Assembly: GCA_029262315.1 (NCBI GenBank)
Contig: JAJCZP010000145.1
Span: 1 to 50,376, forward strand
DNA length: 50,376 nucleotides
Source: Deltaproteobacteria bacterium
Lineage (GTDB): Bacteria; Desulfobacterota; Binatia; UTPRO1
Direction of reading: 5' to 3'
The translations under genes were made by a program, and so were the position numbers. Below the pieces are notes generated by a model, which ran no database searches, had not been told where the DNA came from, and saw nothing but the letters and a program-made list of their open reading frames with translations. Positions 16,305-24,810 of this stretch are shown here, piece by piece. Every line of letters begins with the position of its first letter. Position 1 is the stretch's first letter.

Positions 16305-16332
16305 CGGCGGCGGGGCCGTTCCTATCCTGATC

Positions 16333-16397
16333 CGGGCATAGCCCGCTCGTTGCGACGATGCCGTCGCACGATCCGCCGGGGGCCGTCGTGCCCCCGG
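16333..16397. terminator. Cluster of three stem-loops between convergent genes
   Basis: Three perfect hairpins sit in 65 bp of the 108-bp gap: CGGGC/GCCCG (16333-16345), TGCGACG/CGTCGCA (16351-16368), and the strong CCGGGGGC/GCCCCCGG with a 6-nt loop (16376-16397). None has a T-run. Lying between the convergent diiron and PAP2 genes, they plausibly act as a bidirectional terminator. Confidence 0.6.
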
Positions 16398-16412
16398 GCC
16401 GGCTTCGCCGAA

Positions 16413-17384
16413 TCAAGCATTCGGCCACACCGCACCCGCGCCGATTCGCGCACGCCGACGTAGCTCCCAGCGAGCAACGATCGGGGCGGCTGCGGCCGCC
16501 GCGCAACCGAGCGCCAGGCCAGCGACAATATCGATCACGTAGTGCCACCGTAGGAACACGGCGCCGGCGACGATATTGATCACAATGAAGGCGGTGGGTT
16601 GCCACACCGCGCCGAAGGGACGCTCGCGTCGGTGGCGGAACGCGAACGAGAGCAGGAAGACGGGAGCTGCCGTGTGCAGCGATGGAAAGATGTCCTTCAA
16701 CGCCCCCCGGCTCTCGACGGCGCGTTCGATCGTACGCATCCAGTATCCGTCTGGGAGGGCTGTCGTGAAGAGGTCGCCGAAAGCGCGATACGGGCCAAAC
16801 CCGGGAACGACGATGTACGTGAGATGCGCGATGACGAATGTGCCAAAGATGCCGAGGCCGAGTTCGTTCTGCAGTCGCGGGCGGCGGCTTGCGAGCATGG
16901 GTAGGAGATACCCGGCAAGCAAGAGGAAATAGCAGTAGTAGGAGAACGCGAACCACTCCGTCGTTGCCGGCGCGACGAAGCGATCCAGCCAGAGCACTGG
17001 ATCGGTTCCGAACATCGCCACGTCGATCGCACGCAGTGTGCGATCGTACGCGGCGTCGTTCACGATGGGCAGGATGTCGCGCAGCAGGAAGTAGCTGCCG
17101 AGCAGGCTGCCGACGACTGCGACGCGGTAGACGATTGCGGCGATCATCCCCGACCGTCGCCGACGCGCGCGCACGCCGACGACGCATAGGCCCGCTGTGC
17201 CCGCCAGCACGATGAGGATCGCCAGGGTTGGTACGCGGTTCGGGGCAGGGGCAGCGAACGCGAGGGCGAGGAGCAGCAGCGCGAAGTACGTTGCCAGGAT
17301 CCAATCGTGGACGGAGAGCTCGCGCACGAGGCGCCGTCCGGCCGAGTTCGCCCGCATCGCCGTGACCCTACCAAACGTGGGCAT
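16413..17384 (-). CDS. PAP2-superfamily membrane phosphatase/phosphotransferase
   Basis: 323 residues with about six or seven membrane helices. The lipid-phosphatase motifs are present: KDIFPSLHTA (motif 2, with the conserved Ser-x-His) and LRWHYVIDIVAG (motif 3, nucleophilic His and supporting Asp). The first motif is degenerate, as in the inositol-phosphotransferase-like branch of PAP2 proteins. Likely substrates are lipid or polyprenyl phosphates, or phospho-head-group transfer at the membrane. Start choice is uncertain: ATG 17384, or ATG 17357 nine codons later. It is divergent from the exported AstE-like gene. Confidence 0.88.
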   Translation of the reverse strand: MPTFGRVTAMRANSAGRRLVRELSVHDWILATYFALLLLALAFAAPAPNRVPTLAILIVLAGTAGLCVVGVRARRRRSGMIAAIVYRVAVVGSLLGSYFLLRDILPIVNDAAYDRTLRAIDVAMFGTDPVLWLDRFVAPATTEWFAFSYYCYFLLLAGYLLPMLASRRPRLQNELGLGIFGTFVIAHLTYIVVPGFGPYRAFGDLFTTALPDGYWMRTIERAVESRGALKDIFPSLHTAAPVFLLSFAFRHRRERPFGAVWQPTAFIVINIVAGAVFLRWHYVIDIVAGLALGCAAAAAAPIVARWELRRRARIGAGAVWPNA

Positions 17385-17524
17385 GTCGATCGACGGAGCC
17401 GGCGTGCGTTGGGGCCCGTCCGACGAGGACGCGATGCGCGGCCATGGGGAAGTACGTGCTTACGTGAAATGTCCAGGTCTTTCGACGCAGGTCGTCACGG
17501 CGGTAGCTGGGGCGGGAGCTATGC

Positions 17525-17556
17525 CGCTGTGGACACCCGTCCGCGTGACCACAGCG
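17525..17556. repeat. Inverted repeat in the PAP2/AstE-like divergent gap
   Basis: CGCTGTGG (17525-17532) and CCACAGCG (17549-17556) pair perfectly over a 16-nt spacer. It lies in the 261-bp gap 17385-17645. The same gap holds a second hairpin, GGTGCGCC/GGCGCACC (17618-17635), that ends 10 nt before the AstE-like ATG. Either could be an operator or a leader stem. I find no convincing promoter in this gap. Confidence 0.5.
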
Positions 17557-17645
17557 ATTTCCCGGTTTGGCGGATGCGTTGATGTGTCGCCCAGGGTACA
17601 CTCGTGTTGCGCTGAACGGTGCGCCGAGGCGCACCAGGTGCCATC

Positions 17646-18908
17646 ATGGGGACTCGAGAACACGATCACCGATCGCGCACGACGTGGCTCGTGGCGTCAG
17701 TCCTCGTTGTCTGCGCCGCGGCGCCGTTGTACGCGGAGCCGCCCGTCGGTCCCGCCGCCGTACCCGAAGGGGGCGAAGTCGCTCCGCCACCGCTGCCGAG
17801 CGCCGCGGCGACCGATAGCGCTGCCGAGATCCTCGGGCCACCGGCGCCCCTTTGGGGTGTCACCAAGTTCCTCGGCCGCGATATCGCGCCCGGCGACAAG
17901 ACACAGGCGTTCGTCGTCGCCAGCGAATCGTTCGCCGGCACCAGCGTGGAGATTCCCGCGCTCATCGTACGCGGCGATCATCCCGGTCCGACGCTCTGCC
18001 TGACGGCTGGTGTGCACGGTGACGAGCTGAGCGGCGTCGAAATCGTCCGCGAGGTGTTCGTCGGAGTGAATCCGCGCGAACTCAGCGGCATGGTCATCGG
18101 CTTGCCGGTCGTCAATATTCACGGGTTTCGCCGAAGCTCGCGCTATCTCCCGGATCGCCGCGATCTCAATCGGTACTTTCCGGGAAATCCGGACGGCAGC
18201 TCGGCCTCTCGTATCGCCGCTGCCGTCTTCGAAAGTGTCATTCGTCGCTGCAATGCCCTCGTGGACTTCCACACCGGCTCGTTTCATCGCACCAATCTGC
18301 CGCAGATCCGGGCGGATCTCAGTTCGGATCGATTGCTCGAGTTCGCCGAGAGCTTTGGCGCCGGCGTCGTGGTGCACGGCTACGGACCGCAGGGGACGCT
18401 CCGGCGGGCGGCGACGGAGGCCGGGATTCCCGCCATTACCTACGAGGCGGGCGAGCCGATGCGCTTTCAGCGCGACGACATCGCGCGCGGTGTCGATGGC
18501 GTCCGCCGTTTCATGCGGGCGTTCGGCATGGAGGCCGCGGTCGAGGAACCGACTGCCCCCCAGCATGTGTACTACCAGTCGCGCTGGGTGCGCGTGAACG
18601 ATGGCGGCATCTTCATCACCGAGCGCGCACTTGGTGACAGGATTCGTGGCGGCGAGGTCCTCGGCAGCGTCGTCGACCCGATTTCGAATCATCGTAGCGA
18701 GGTGTACGCACCGTTCGACGGTCACGTCATCGGCATGGCGTTCTCGCAAGTCGTCATTCCTGGCTTCGCGGCGTTTCACATCGGCATCGAGCCCCTGGCC
18801 ACCGTCGGGCCGGAGCCCGAGCTTCCGGCGACCGACTCCCCGGCAGCCGCTCCGGCCGAGGCGGCATTGTCCGCCGACCAACTCGACGCCGAAGAGCACC
18901 CGGAATAG
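17646..18908 (+). CDS. Exported succinylglutamate desuccinylase/aspartoacylase-family metallohydrolase
   Basis: 420 residues from ATG 17646. An N-terminal signal peptide (hydrophobic core about 14-28, ending LYA at 30) is followed by a Pro/Ala-rich spacer, then an M14-like AstE/AspA domain. Zinc ligands are readable: H124-G-D-E127 (HGDELSG) and His209 in VDFHTG; the catalytic Glu is probably E267 in YEAGE. The last 40 residues are Pro/Ala/Glu-rich. Family members deacylate N-acyl amino acids or trim related amides in the cytoplasm, so a secreted form is unusual and suggests a periplasmic substrate. It lies upstream of ilvA but is separated from it by a strong hairpin. Confidence 0.88.
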   Translation: MGTREHDHRSRTTWLVASVLVVCAAAPLYAEPPVGPAAVPEGGEVAPPPLPSAAATDSAAEILGPPAPLWGVTKFLGRDIAPGDKTQAFVVASESFAGTSVEIPALIVRGDHPGPTLCLTAGVHGDELSGVEIVREVFVGVNPRELSGMVIGLPVVNIHGFRRSSRYLPDRRDLNRYFPGNPDGSSASRIAAAVFESVIRRCNALVDFHTGSFHRTNLPQIRADLSSDRLLEFAESFGAGVVVHGYGPQGTLRRAATEAGIPAITYEAGEPMRFQRDDIARGVDGVRRFMRAFGMEAAVEEPTAPQHVYYQSRWVRVNDGGIFITERALGDRIRGGEVLGSVVDPISNHRSEVYAPFDGHVIGMAFSQVVIPGFAAFHIGIEPLATVGPEPELPATDSPAAAPAEAALSADQLDAEEHPE

Positions 18909-18921
18909 TTGCCCCCGGGCG

Positions 18922-18943
18922 GTTCGCCCGTTGACGGGCGAAC
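18922..18943. terminator. Stem-loop between the AstE-like gene and ilvA
   Basis: GTTCGCCCGT (18922-18931) and ACGGGCGAAC (18934-18943) are perfect complements around 2 nt; an 8-bp stem with a 6-nt loop is the realistic fold. It starts 13 nt after the upstream stop codon and ends 23 nt before the ilvA ATG. No T-tract follows, so it could be a terminator, an mRNA-stability element or a leader stem. Confidence 0.55.
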
Positions 18944-18966
18944 GCGCTTCGTCGACAACCGGTGCC

Positions 18967-20478
18967 ATGCACGACATGCTGAGGCGGGCCTTGAACGCTC
19001 GGGTGACCGACGTCCTTCCCGCGCCGACTCCCGTGGATCACGCCCCGTTGCTCTCCGCGCGTCTCGGCACTCCGGTGTTGCTGAAGCGGGAGGATCTGAC
19101 GCCGATCTTCGCGTTCAAAATCCGCGGTGCCTACAATTGCGTTGCGCAGCTCGGCGAGCGTGAGCGGCAGGCCGGGGTCATCGCGGCCTCGGCGGGCAAC
19201 CATGCGCAGGGAGTCGCGTACGCGGCGCAGCGGCTCGGGCTGCGCGCGGCGATTGTGATGCCGCGTACGACGCCGTCGATCAAAGTCGATGCTGTGCGAC
19301 GGCTTGGTGCCGAGATCGAGCTTGCGGGTGACGACTACGCGGCCGCCGCGGCGCGCTGCGAAACCCGCGCTGCCGAGACGGGAATGACGGTCATTCCGCC
19401 ATTCGACGACCTCGACGTCATCGCGGGTCAGGCGACGGTCGGGTTGGAGATCCTGCGGCAGGCGCCGCGCGATCTCGGGACGATTTTCGTGCCCATCGGC
19501 GGTGGCGGTCTGGCGGCAGGCGTCGCGGCGGTCGTCAAGGAACTCCGTCCCGACGTGCGCGTGATCGGCGTGGAGCCCGACGATTCGGATGCAATGACGC
19601 GTTCGCTCGCGGCCGGCGAGCGTGTCGTGCTCGATCACGTGGGGATCTTCGCCGACGGTGTCGCCGTGCGGCAGGTTGGCGTGCACACCTTCGCCTTGTG
19701 CCAACGGTATCTCGACGATTGCGTCACGGTGAGCATCGACCAGATCTGCGGTGCGATCAAAGACGCGTTCGACGAGACCCGCTCGGTGCTCGAGCCTGCG
19801 GGCGCCCTCGCGCTCGCGGGGCTGTTGCAGGTCGCCGAGGCCGGCCGACTCGGCCCTGGTGCCGCGATCGCGATCGCGTCGGGTGCCAACATGAACTTCA
19901 CTCGACTGCGCTACGTGACCGAACGGTCCGAGATCGGCGAGCATCGCGAGGCGGTGTTGGCGGTGACCATCCCAGAGTCCCCAGGTGCGTTCCGTGAATT
20001 TTGTGCCGTGATCGGAGAGCGCAGCGTCACCGAGTTCAACTATCGTCTGGCCTCGCGCGACGAGGCGCACGTCTTTCTCGGCATCGAGGTTACCGGCCGC
20101 GACCAGGTCGCGACGCTGATCCAGGCGCTCGCGAGCGCTGGCTATGCGTCCGTTGATCTCTCGGACGACGATCTCGCGAAGACGCATGTCCGCCATATGG
20201 TGGGTGGGCGAGCACGGGACGTTGGCGCCGAGGTCGTGTTCACCTTCGAGTTTCCGGAACGCCCCGGGGCCCTGATGCAGTTCCTGAACCATCTCGGGTC
20301 GCGATGGAACATCTCCCTATTTCACTATCGGAACCATGGGTCGGCGTTTGGTCGGGTGCTGTGCGCGTTCGAAGTGCCGCCGAGTGAGCGTCCCGAGTTG
20401 GCCGAACGCCTGGCTGATCTTGGGTTCTCCTACGTCGACGAGACCGACAATCCGGCCGTGCGGCTCTTTCTGCGGTAG
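18967..20478 (+). CDS. ilvA: Threonine dehydratase, biosynthetic long form
   Basis: 503 residues, close to the E. coli IlvA length. The PLP lysine is Lys51 in AFKIRGAYN, and the phosphate-binding glycine loop is PIGGGGLAAGVAAVV. The catalytic domain fills about 1-320. Two regulatory ACT-like domains follow, from AVLAVTIPESPGAF and from VVFTFEFPERPGAL, so isoleucine feedback control is expected. It converts threonine to 2-oxobutanoate in isoleucine synthesis. ATG 18967 is chosen because the protein begins just before the conserved TPVDHAPLLS segment. Confidence 0.95.
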   Translation: MHDMLRRALNARVTDVLPAPTPVDHAPLLSARLGTPVLLKREDLTPIFAFKIRGAYNCVAQLGERERQAGVIAASAGNHAQGVAYAAQRLGLRAAIVMPRTTPSIKVDAVRRLGAEIELAGDDYAAAAARCETRAAETGMTVIPPFDDLDVIAGQATVGLEILRQAPRDLGTIFVPIGGGGLAAGVAAVVKELRPDVRVIGVEPDDSDAMTRSLAAGERVVLDHVGIFADGVAVRQVGVHTFALCQRYLDDCVTVSIDQICGAIKDAFDETRSVLEPAGALALAGLLQVAEAGRLGPGAAIAIASGANMNFTRLRYVTERSEIGEHREAVLAVTIPESPGAFREFCAVIGERSVTEFNYRLASRDEAHVFLGIEVTGRDQVATLIQALASAGYASVDLSDDDLAKTHVRHMVGGRARDVGAEVVFTFEFPERPGALMQFLNHLGSRWNISLFHYRNHGSAFGRVLCAFEVPPSERPELAERLADLGFSYVDETDNPAVRLFLR

Positions 20479-20495
20479 GACGGGAGGGCCTGATC

Positions 20496-21290
20496 ATGAC
20501 TCCTCGTGTCGTACTCGCCGCCACTCTTCACGATGCGACGGGCGCCCTTGCGGGCGATCTCCGTCGGCATCTTCCCGCGCTACGGCGCGTGTACGGAGAC
20601 CTGGCGGTGGCGACGAGTCCGACGACATCTCCCCGCATCATCGAGGCGCTGCAGAGCGCCGGCTGCTTCGCGGGAGCCCCGGAGGCCAACGAGCGTGGCC
20701 CTCTCTATCGGCTCGCGCTTCGCAGCGCGCTCGCCCATGGCGGAGACTTCGTGCACTATCTCGATCTCGATCGTGCCCTGCATTGGGCGCCACGCGGACG
20801 GACCCTCGCCGCGCTGGTGCGCTCGGTCCGCCACGATGTCGTGCTGGTCGGGCGGACGGAGCGCGCGCACCGTTCGCATCATCGCCCGCTCTTCGTCACC
20901 GAGACCGAGGCCAATCGTACGCTCGCCGCCCAGGCCGGGCTGCGCGGACGCGTCGACTTCCTCGTGCCATCGTTCATCGTGAGCCGCGAGGCCTGCGGCC
21001 TTCTCCTGGCCCGCTCGCGCGCTCGGAGCTCGGTCATCTATGGAGAACTGGCCGCGCTCCTGCTCGGTCTCGCGTCCGAGGTCGGGTACGTCGAATGCGC
21101 TGGCCTCGACTGGGAGACCCCCGACCGCTCCCGTCGCGAAGTCGCACGTGTCGGCCTCGCGCGCTGGCGTCGTCGCTGGGACACGCCCGAGGAGTGGACC
21201 TTTCGCTACGCGCTCGCCACTGACGTCGTCCGCGGCTTCGTGCGCACCCTCGTCCGCTATCCAGCTCGCGCCCGCCTCCGCCGCCAGTAG
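20496..21290 (+). CDS. Conserved-looking protein of unknown function, possible glycosyltransferase-like fold
   Basis: 264 residues, 17 bp after ilvA, with GGGAGG 8 nt before the ATG. It opens with a strand-helix-strand pattern (PRVVLAATLHDATGAL) and has FVHYLDLDRALHW, which recalls the DxD metal/sugar-nucleotide site of GT-A glycosyltransferases; a later strand reads VDFLVPSFIVSREA. The C-terminus is Arg-rich. I do not recognise the family, and the DxD reading is a guess from one motif. Cotranscription with ilvA is likely from the spacing but need not imply a shared pathway. Confidence 0.6.
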   Translation: MTPRVVLAATLHDATGALAGDLRRHLPALRRVYGDLAVATSPTTSPRIIEALQSAGCFAGAPEANERGPLYRLALRSALAHGGDFVHYLDLDRALHWAPRGRTLAALVRSVRHDVVLVGRTERAHRSHHRPLFVTETEANRTLAAQAGLRGRVDFLVPSFIVSREACGLLLARSRARSSVIYGELAALLLGLASEVGYVECAGLDWETPDRSRREVARVGLARWRRRWDTPEEWTFRYALATDVVRGFVRTLVRYPARARLRRQ

Positions 21291-21411
21291 CCAGCACGCA
21301 CTCCCCTACCGACGCTCGCAGGCGCAGGCCCCGTTTCCGCCGAGCCGACCGCGGGCGACGACGTGCGTGGTGGTCGGCGCAGACCTGTCCAACAGGGCAG
21401 CGAGGTTGTTG

Positions 21412-22293
21412 CTACACGCGCCCGCGTGGTTTTCCGACGCGCCGCCGCAGCAGGCCCTCCTGTGCGACGGAGGCAACCAGCACGCCTTCGCGCGTGTAGA
21501 GCGATCCACGCGTGAAGCCGCGGGCCCCCGCGGCGGCCGGGCTTTCCTGTTCGTACAGCAGCCACTTGTCGGCACGGAAGGGGCGATGAAACCACATCGC
21601 GTGGTCGAGACTCGCCATTTGATAGGTTCGCTGATCGAGCGACGAGATGCCGTGTGGCATCGTGATCGTATCGAGAAGCGTCATGTCGGACGCGTACGCG
21701 GCGACGTACTGATGGATCAGGGGTGTATCCGGCAGGTCGCCGTCGGCGCGGATCCAGACGAGCTGGTTCGGGGGGCGCTTCTTCGGCGCCAGATAGTCGA
21801 CACCTTCCACGTAGCGTACGTCGATGGGGCGCTCACGCTCCAGCCAACGTCGAAACTCGCGCGGCGCCTTGTCGAGGAGCGGTCCGACCCGGGTTTTGAA
21901 GGTGGGGAGTGTCTCGGGGTCGGGGGCCTCGGGCATCGTGGCTTGATGCTCGACGCCCTCCTCGGGGACCTGAAACGATGCCGAAAGATTGAAGATGGCG
22001 TGGCCGCGTTGCACCGCCATGACGCGACGGGTGGTGAAGCTCTTGCCGTCGCGGATTCGATCGACCTGGTAGAGGATCGGAATGGACGGATCGCCGGCGC
22101 GCAGGAAATAGGCGTGCAACGAGTGCACGACGCGATCTTCGACGGTGCGGCCCGCCGCGACGAGCGCCTGGCCCGCCACCTGGCCGCCGAACACGCGGAT
22201 ACGATTTTCCTCGGGCGTTCGGCCGCGAAAGGTATTGACCTCGATCTCTTCGAGATCGAGGATCGAGAGCAGGTTGTCGAGGGCGGTCGTCAC
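21412..22293 (-). CDS. tesB: Acyl-CoA thioesterase II
   Basis: 293 residues, matching TesB (about 286). It is a double hot-dog fold. The first half has FGGQVAGQALVAAGRTV and SLHAYFLRAGDPS; the second half has AYASDMTLLDT with the catalytic Asp, SLDHAMWFHRPF, and LVASVAQEGLLR with the catalytic Gln. It hydrolyses medium- and long-chain acyl-CoAs. The start is GTG 22293, 6 bp behind the SDR stop, so the two form an operon. Confidence 0.94.
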   Translation of the reverse strand: MTTALDNLLSILDLEEIEVNTFRGRTPEENRIRVFGGQVAGQALVAAGRTVEDRVVHSLHAYFLRAGDPSIPILYQVDRIRDGKSFTTRRVMAVQRGHAIFNLSASFQVPEEGVEHQATMPEAPDPETLPTFKTRVGPLLDKAPREFRRWLERERPIDVRYVEGVDYLAPKKRPPNQLVWIRADGDLPDTPLIHQYVAAYASDMTLLDTITMPHGISSLDQRTYQMASLDHAMWFHRPFRADKWLLYEQESPAAAGARGFTRGSLYTREGVLVASVAQEGLLRRRVGKPRGRV

Positions 22294-22299
22294 AGGTTC

Positions 22300-23115
22300 T
22301 TAGATGTACAGTCCGCCGTTCGGTGACAAGACCTGCCCGACGAAATAGCTGGCGTCGTCCGAGGCCAGAAACACGGCGGTCGCCGCAACCTCGGCGGGTG
22401 TCCCGAGTCGGCCCGCGGGTGTTTGCGCGATCAGCGACTGCTTCATGGTGTCGGACAAGGCGTCGAGAAGCGGGGTGTCGATGTAGCCCGGCGCGATCGC
22501 GTTCACGCGGACGCCCCGGCCGATGACTTCCCTGGCGATCGATTTGGTGAAGCCGATGATGCCGGCCTTTGCCGCCGAGTAGTCGGGCATTGCCATGATG
22601 CCGGTCAAGCCGGCGATCGACGCCATGTTGATGATCGAGCCGTGGCGAGCGGGCTCCATGATCTTCAGCGCCTCGCGTGTACAGTGAAACGTACCGTCGA
22701 GATGGATGGCGAGGGTGCGACGCCAATGCTCGTCCTGCATCGTCGAGGTCGCCTCGGGGACGTGGTCGGTGCGTCCCGTGGTAACGAGATCGCCGATCAT
22801 GGCGTCGACATTGGCCCGGACATGGTCTTCCATGACGCCGATACCCGCGTTGTTGACGACAATGTCGAGGCTCTGAAGAGCGCCCATGTGTCGGGTCAGC
22901 ATTTCGCTGACGGCGCGGCTGTCGGCAACGTCGGCGACGAGCGGGTGTGCCGTGCCGCCGAGTGCGCGGACCTCGTGGACCACTGCGTCCGCGGCCTCCA
23001 CCCGGAGATCGTTGACGCCGACCGCGCATCCCTCCTTCGCGAAGGCGAGGGCGATGGCGCGACCGAGGCCGGACCCGGCACCCGTGATCAAGGCGACCTT
23101 GCTCTTGAGTCTCAT
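22300..23115 (-). CDS. Short-chain dehydrogenase/reductase
   Basis: 271 residues from ATG 23115, supported by GGGAGG 5 nt upstream. Classical SDR motifs: TGAGSGLG (11-18), NNAG (88-91), Ser166, and Tyr179-x3-Lys183 in DYSAAK; the C-terminus closes with VLSPNGGLYI. A loop of about 30 extra residues (roughly 98-127) follows NNAG, longer than in typical FabG-like enzymes. Pairing with tesB suggests a role in fatty-acyl or 3-hydroxyacyl-CoA metabolism (inference). Its start codon is only 24 bp from that of the divergent DHH gene. Confidence 0.9.
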   Translation of the reverse strand: MRLKSKVALITGAGSGLGRAIALAFAKEGCAVGVNDLRVEAADAVVHEVRALGGTAHPLVADVADSRAVSEMLTRHMGALQSLDIVVNNAGIGVMEDHVRANVDAMIGDLVTTGRTDHVPEATSTMQDEHWRRTLAIHLDGTFHCTREALKIMEPARHGSIINMASIAGLTGIMAMPDYSAAKAGIIGFTKSIAREVIGRGVRVNAIAPGYIDTPLLDALSDTMKQSLIAQTPAGRLGTPAEVAATAVFLASDDASYFVGQVLSPNGGLYI

Positions 23116-23139
23116 GGAACCTCCCTGGTAGATTCGCGA

Positions 23140-24123
23140 ATGGCCGAGGCGATCGCACATCCATCCGACGTTGTCCACATTGTCAGTCACGGTCCGCATT
23201 GTCTCGACGGTGTGACGTCGGCCGTCGCGGTCGCCCGCTTCCACGCCGGTCTCGACACGCGGACCCAGTTCGCGAGCAATCCGGAGATCGACGACGTGCT
23301 GGGCGCGATTGCTCCACCGCCACGTGGGACGACCGAAGACCTTTGGATCACCGACATCAGCTGGGCGCGTCCGGAGACGGAACTCCATCTGCGCGCCCTT
23401 GCCGAAGCGGGAATGCGGATCTTCTGGATCGACCATCACCGCACCGCTATCGAGCGACTACGGCGCGGCGCGGTCGATGTTCCCTTTGCGACCATGGTCG
23501 TGGAGGATACCTACGCCGCGGCACGCCTCACGTGGGAACATTTGCGGGATCGTCTCGCGTCCGAAGGGCGAGCCGTGCCGGCGTTCGCGGCGCTCGAACG
23601 GCTCGTCATGCTGGCCGACGACAACGATCGCTGGATTCACGCGCTCTCCGGCTCCCGAGAGCTCGCGCTTGCCGTCGGCGCGATGCACGGTCGCACCGCC
23701 TATGACAGCTTGCTCACGATCGATGCCGAGGTGACGTACACAGCGGCGATGCAGGAGGCCAACGATAGAGTCCAGGGGGAGGTTGCCGCGACGCACGCGT
23801 TGGCGGATCGGACCCGCTGCGATCGGCGTGTGGGCGAGGTCACTGTGTCCGCGGCATGGTGTGTCGGTTATCCGAGTGAGATTGGTGACGCCTGGGGGAG
23901 ACGCACGCCGGACACGGTCGTTGCACTCTACGATTCCAAGAGCCAGAGCGTGAGCTTTCGGCGCTCGCCGGAGTGTCGGGTCGATCTGTCGCGGCTCGCC
24001 GAGTCGTTCGGTGGTGGTGGGCATGCCGCTGCGGCGGGGGCGACAATCCGCGGCCTCGGCGAGCGCGACGCCGAGGCCCTCGCGACGCTCGTCGCTGACG
24101 CGATCGTCGCGGCCGGAAACTAG
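23140..24123 (+). CDS. DHH-family phosphoesterase (DHH-DHHA1)
   Basis: 327 residues. Metal-site motifs: SHGPHCLDG (16-24) stands in for the usual DxD motif I, WITDIS supplies Asp72, and WIDHHRT holds the DHH triad (98-100). The C-terminal DHHA1 domain has ESFGGGGHAAAAGA (GGGGH about 291-295). Relatives hydrolyse cyclic dinucleotide products, nanoRNA or pAp. The altered motif I, with His, Cys and Asp in place of the common pattern, leaves the substrate open. ATG 23140 has no clear Shine-Dalgarno. The NUDIX gene follows after 7 bp. Confidence 0.88.
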   Translation: MAEAIAHPSDVVHIVSHGPHCLDGVTSAVAVARFHAGLDTRTQFASNPEIDDVLGAIAPPPRGTTEDLWITDISWARPETELHLRALAEAGMRIFWIDHHRTAIERLRRGAVDVPFATMVVEDTYAAARLTWEHLRDRLASEGRAVPAFAALERLVMLADDNDRWIHALSGSRELALAVGAMHGRTAYDSLLTIDAEVTYTAAMQEANDRVQGEVAATHALADRTRCDRRVGEVTVSAAWCVGYPSEIGDAWGRRTPDTVVALYDSKSQSVSFRRSPECRVDLSRLAESFGGGGHAAAAGATIRGLGERDAEALATLVADAIVAAGN

Positions 24124-24130
24124 CTCCCTC

Positions 24131-24670
24131 ATGGACGCGGCCCTCAGTACGCTCCGGAAGAAATACGGTAAGGTGCCGCTCGTGCAGCCTGTGCTTCCCG
24201 TCGTCGACTTTCCGCCGGTGAGCGGTCGCCGGAAGGGCGAAGTTGCGATGGCGATTCGCCGCCCGGACGACACCATTTTGCTGCAAACGAAGGAATTCTA
24301 CCCGGCGGGTACGTATCGCTTGCCGACCGGGGGGATCAAAGACGGCGAGGATGTCGAACACGCGCTCCTACGTGAGGTCCACGAGGAGTCCAATCTGAGC
24401 GTCGAGATCGAGCGATTTGTCGCCGCGATCGACTATTTGGCCCCCGATCGTCGGGTGACGTTTCGCACCTACCTGTTCCTGTTGCGTGAGACTGGTGGTG
24501 AATTGAAGGTCAACGATCCGAAGGAACGCATCTCGGGTTGGGAACAGCGCGACGTCGTCGGGCTTCGCCGTGCGGCCGAGGAACTGCGTGCCATCGACGA
24601 AGGCTGGCAGCGCTGGGGGCATTTCCGGGCCCTGGTGCTCGATATTTTGCACGATGCCCTGACCGCCTGA
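24131..24670 (+). CDS. NUDIX hydrolase
   Basis: 179 residues. The NUDIX box is readable from G67 (G-x5-E73-x7-R81-E-V-H-E-E86) followed by SNL, so the usual Gly after EE is Asn. Such enzymes hydrolyse nucleoside diphosphates linked to another group; the substrate cannot be inferred. It starts 7 bp after the DHH gene on the same strand, and a pairing of two nucleotide hydrolases suggests a shared role in nucleotide clean-up or signalling turnover (inference). No strong terminator is seen in the 140 bp that follow. Confidence 0.9.
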   Translation: MDAALSTLRKKYGKVPLVQPVLPVVDFPPVSGRRKGEVAMAIRRPDDTILLQTKEFYPAGTYRLPTGGIKDGEDVEHALLREVHEESNLSVEIERFVAAIDYLAPDRRVTFRTYLFLLRETGGELKVNDPKERISGWEQRDVVGLRRAAEELRAIDEGWQRWGHFRALVLDILHDALTA

Positions 24671-24722
24671 CGGCTCGGTGGTTCCGCTAATCCGATCCGG
24701 AACAGAAGGTGCGGTAGCGTGT

Positions 24723-24752
24723 TTGACAGCAGGAAAATCGGCCCTCTATAGT
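24723..24752 (+). promoter_or_regulatory. Strong sigma70-like promoter of the DUF1329-frmA-ETF operon
   Basis: TTGACA (24723-24728, full consensus), an 18-bp spacer, and TATAGT (24747-24752, five of six). Predicted start is near 24759, leaving a leader of about 50 nt before the ATG at 24811. It is the best consensus promoter in the window. Confidence 0.8.
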
Positions 24753-24810
24753 CCGTCGTTGCCCTCCCTACGGTGCTGCGATGGTAGGTGAGCGAAAGGA
24801 GTTGCTCAGG

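Noticed and set aside
18754-20292. Long open frame on the minus strand opposite ilvA
   Set aside because: It mirrors ilvA in a high-GC genome, has no recognisable domain or ribosome-binding site, and is rich in Arg, His and Gly as shadow frames are.
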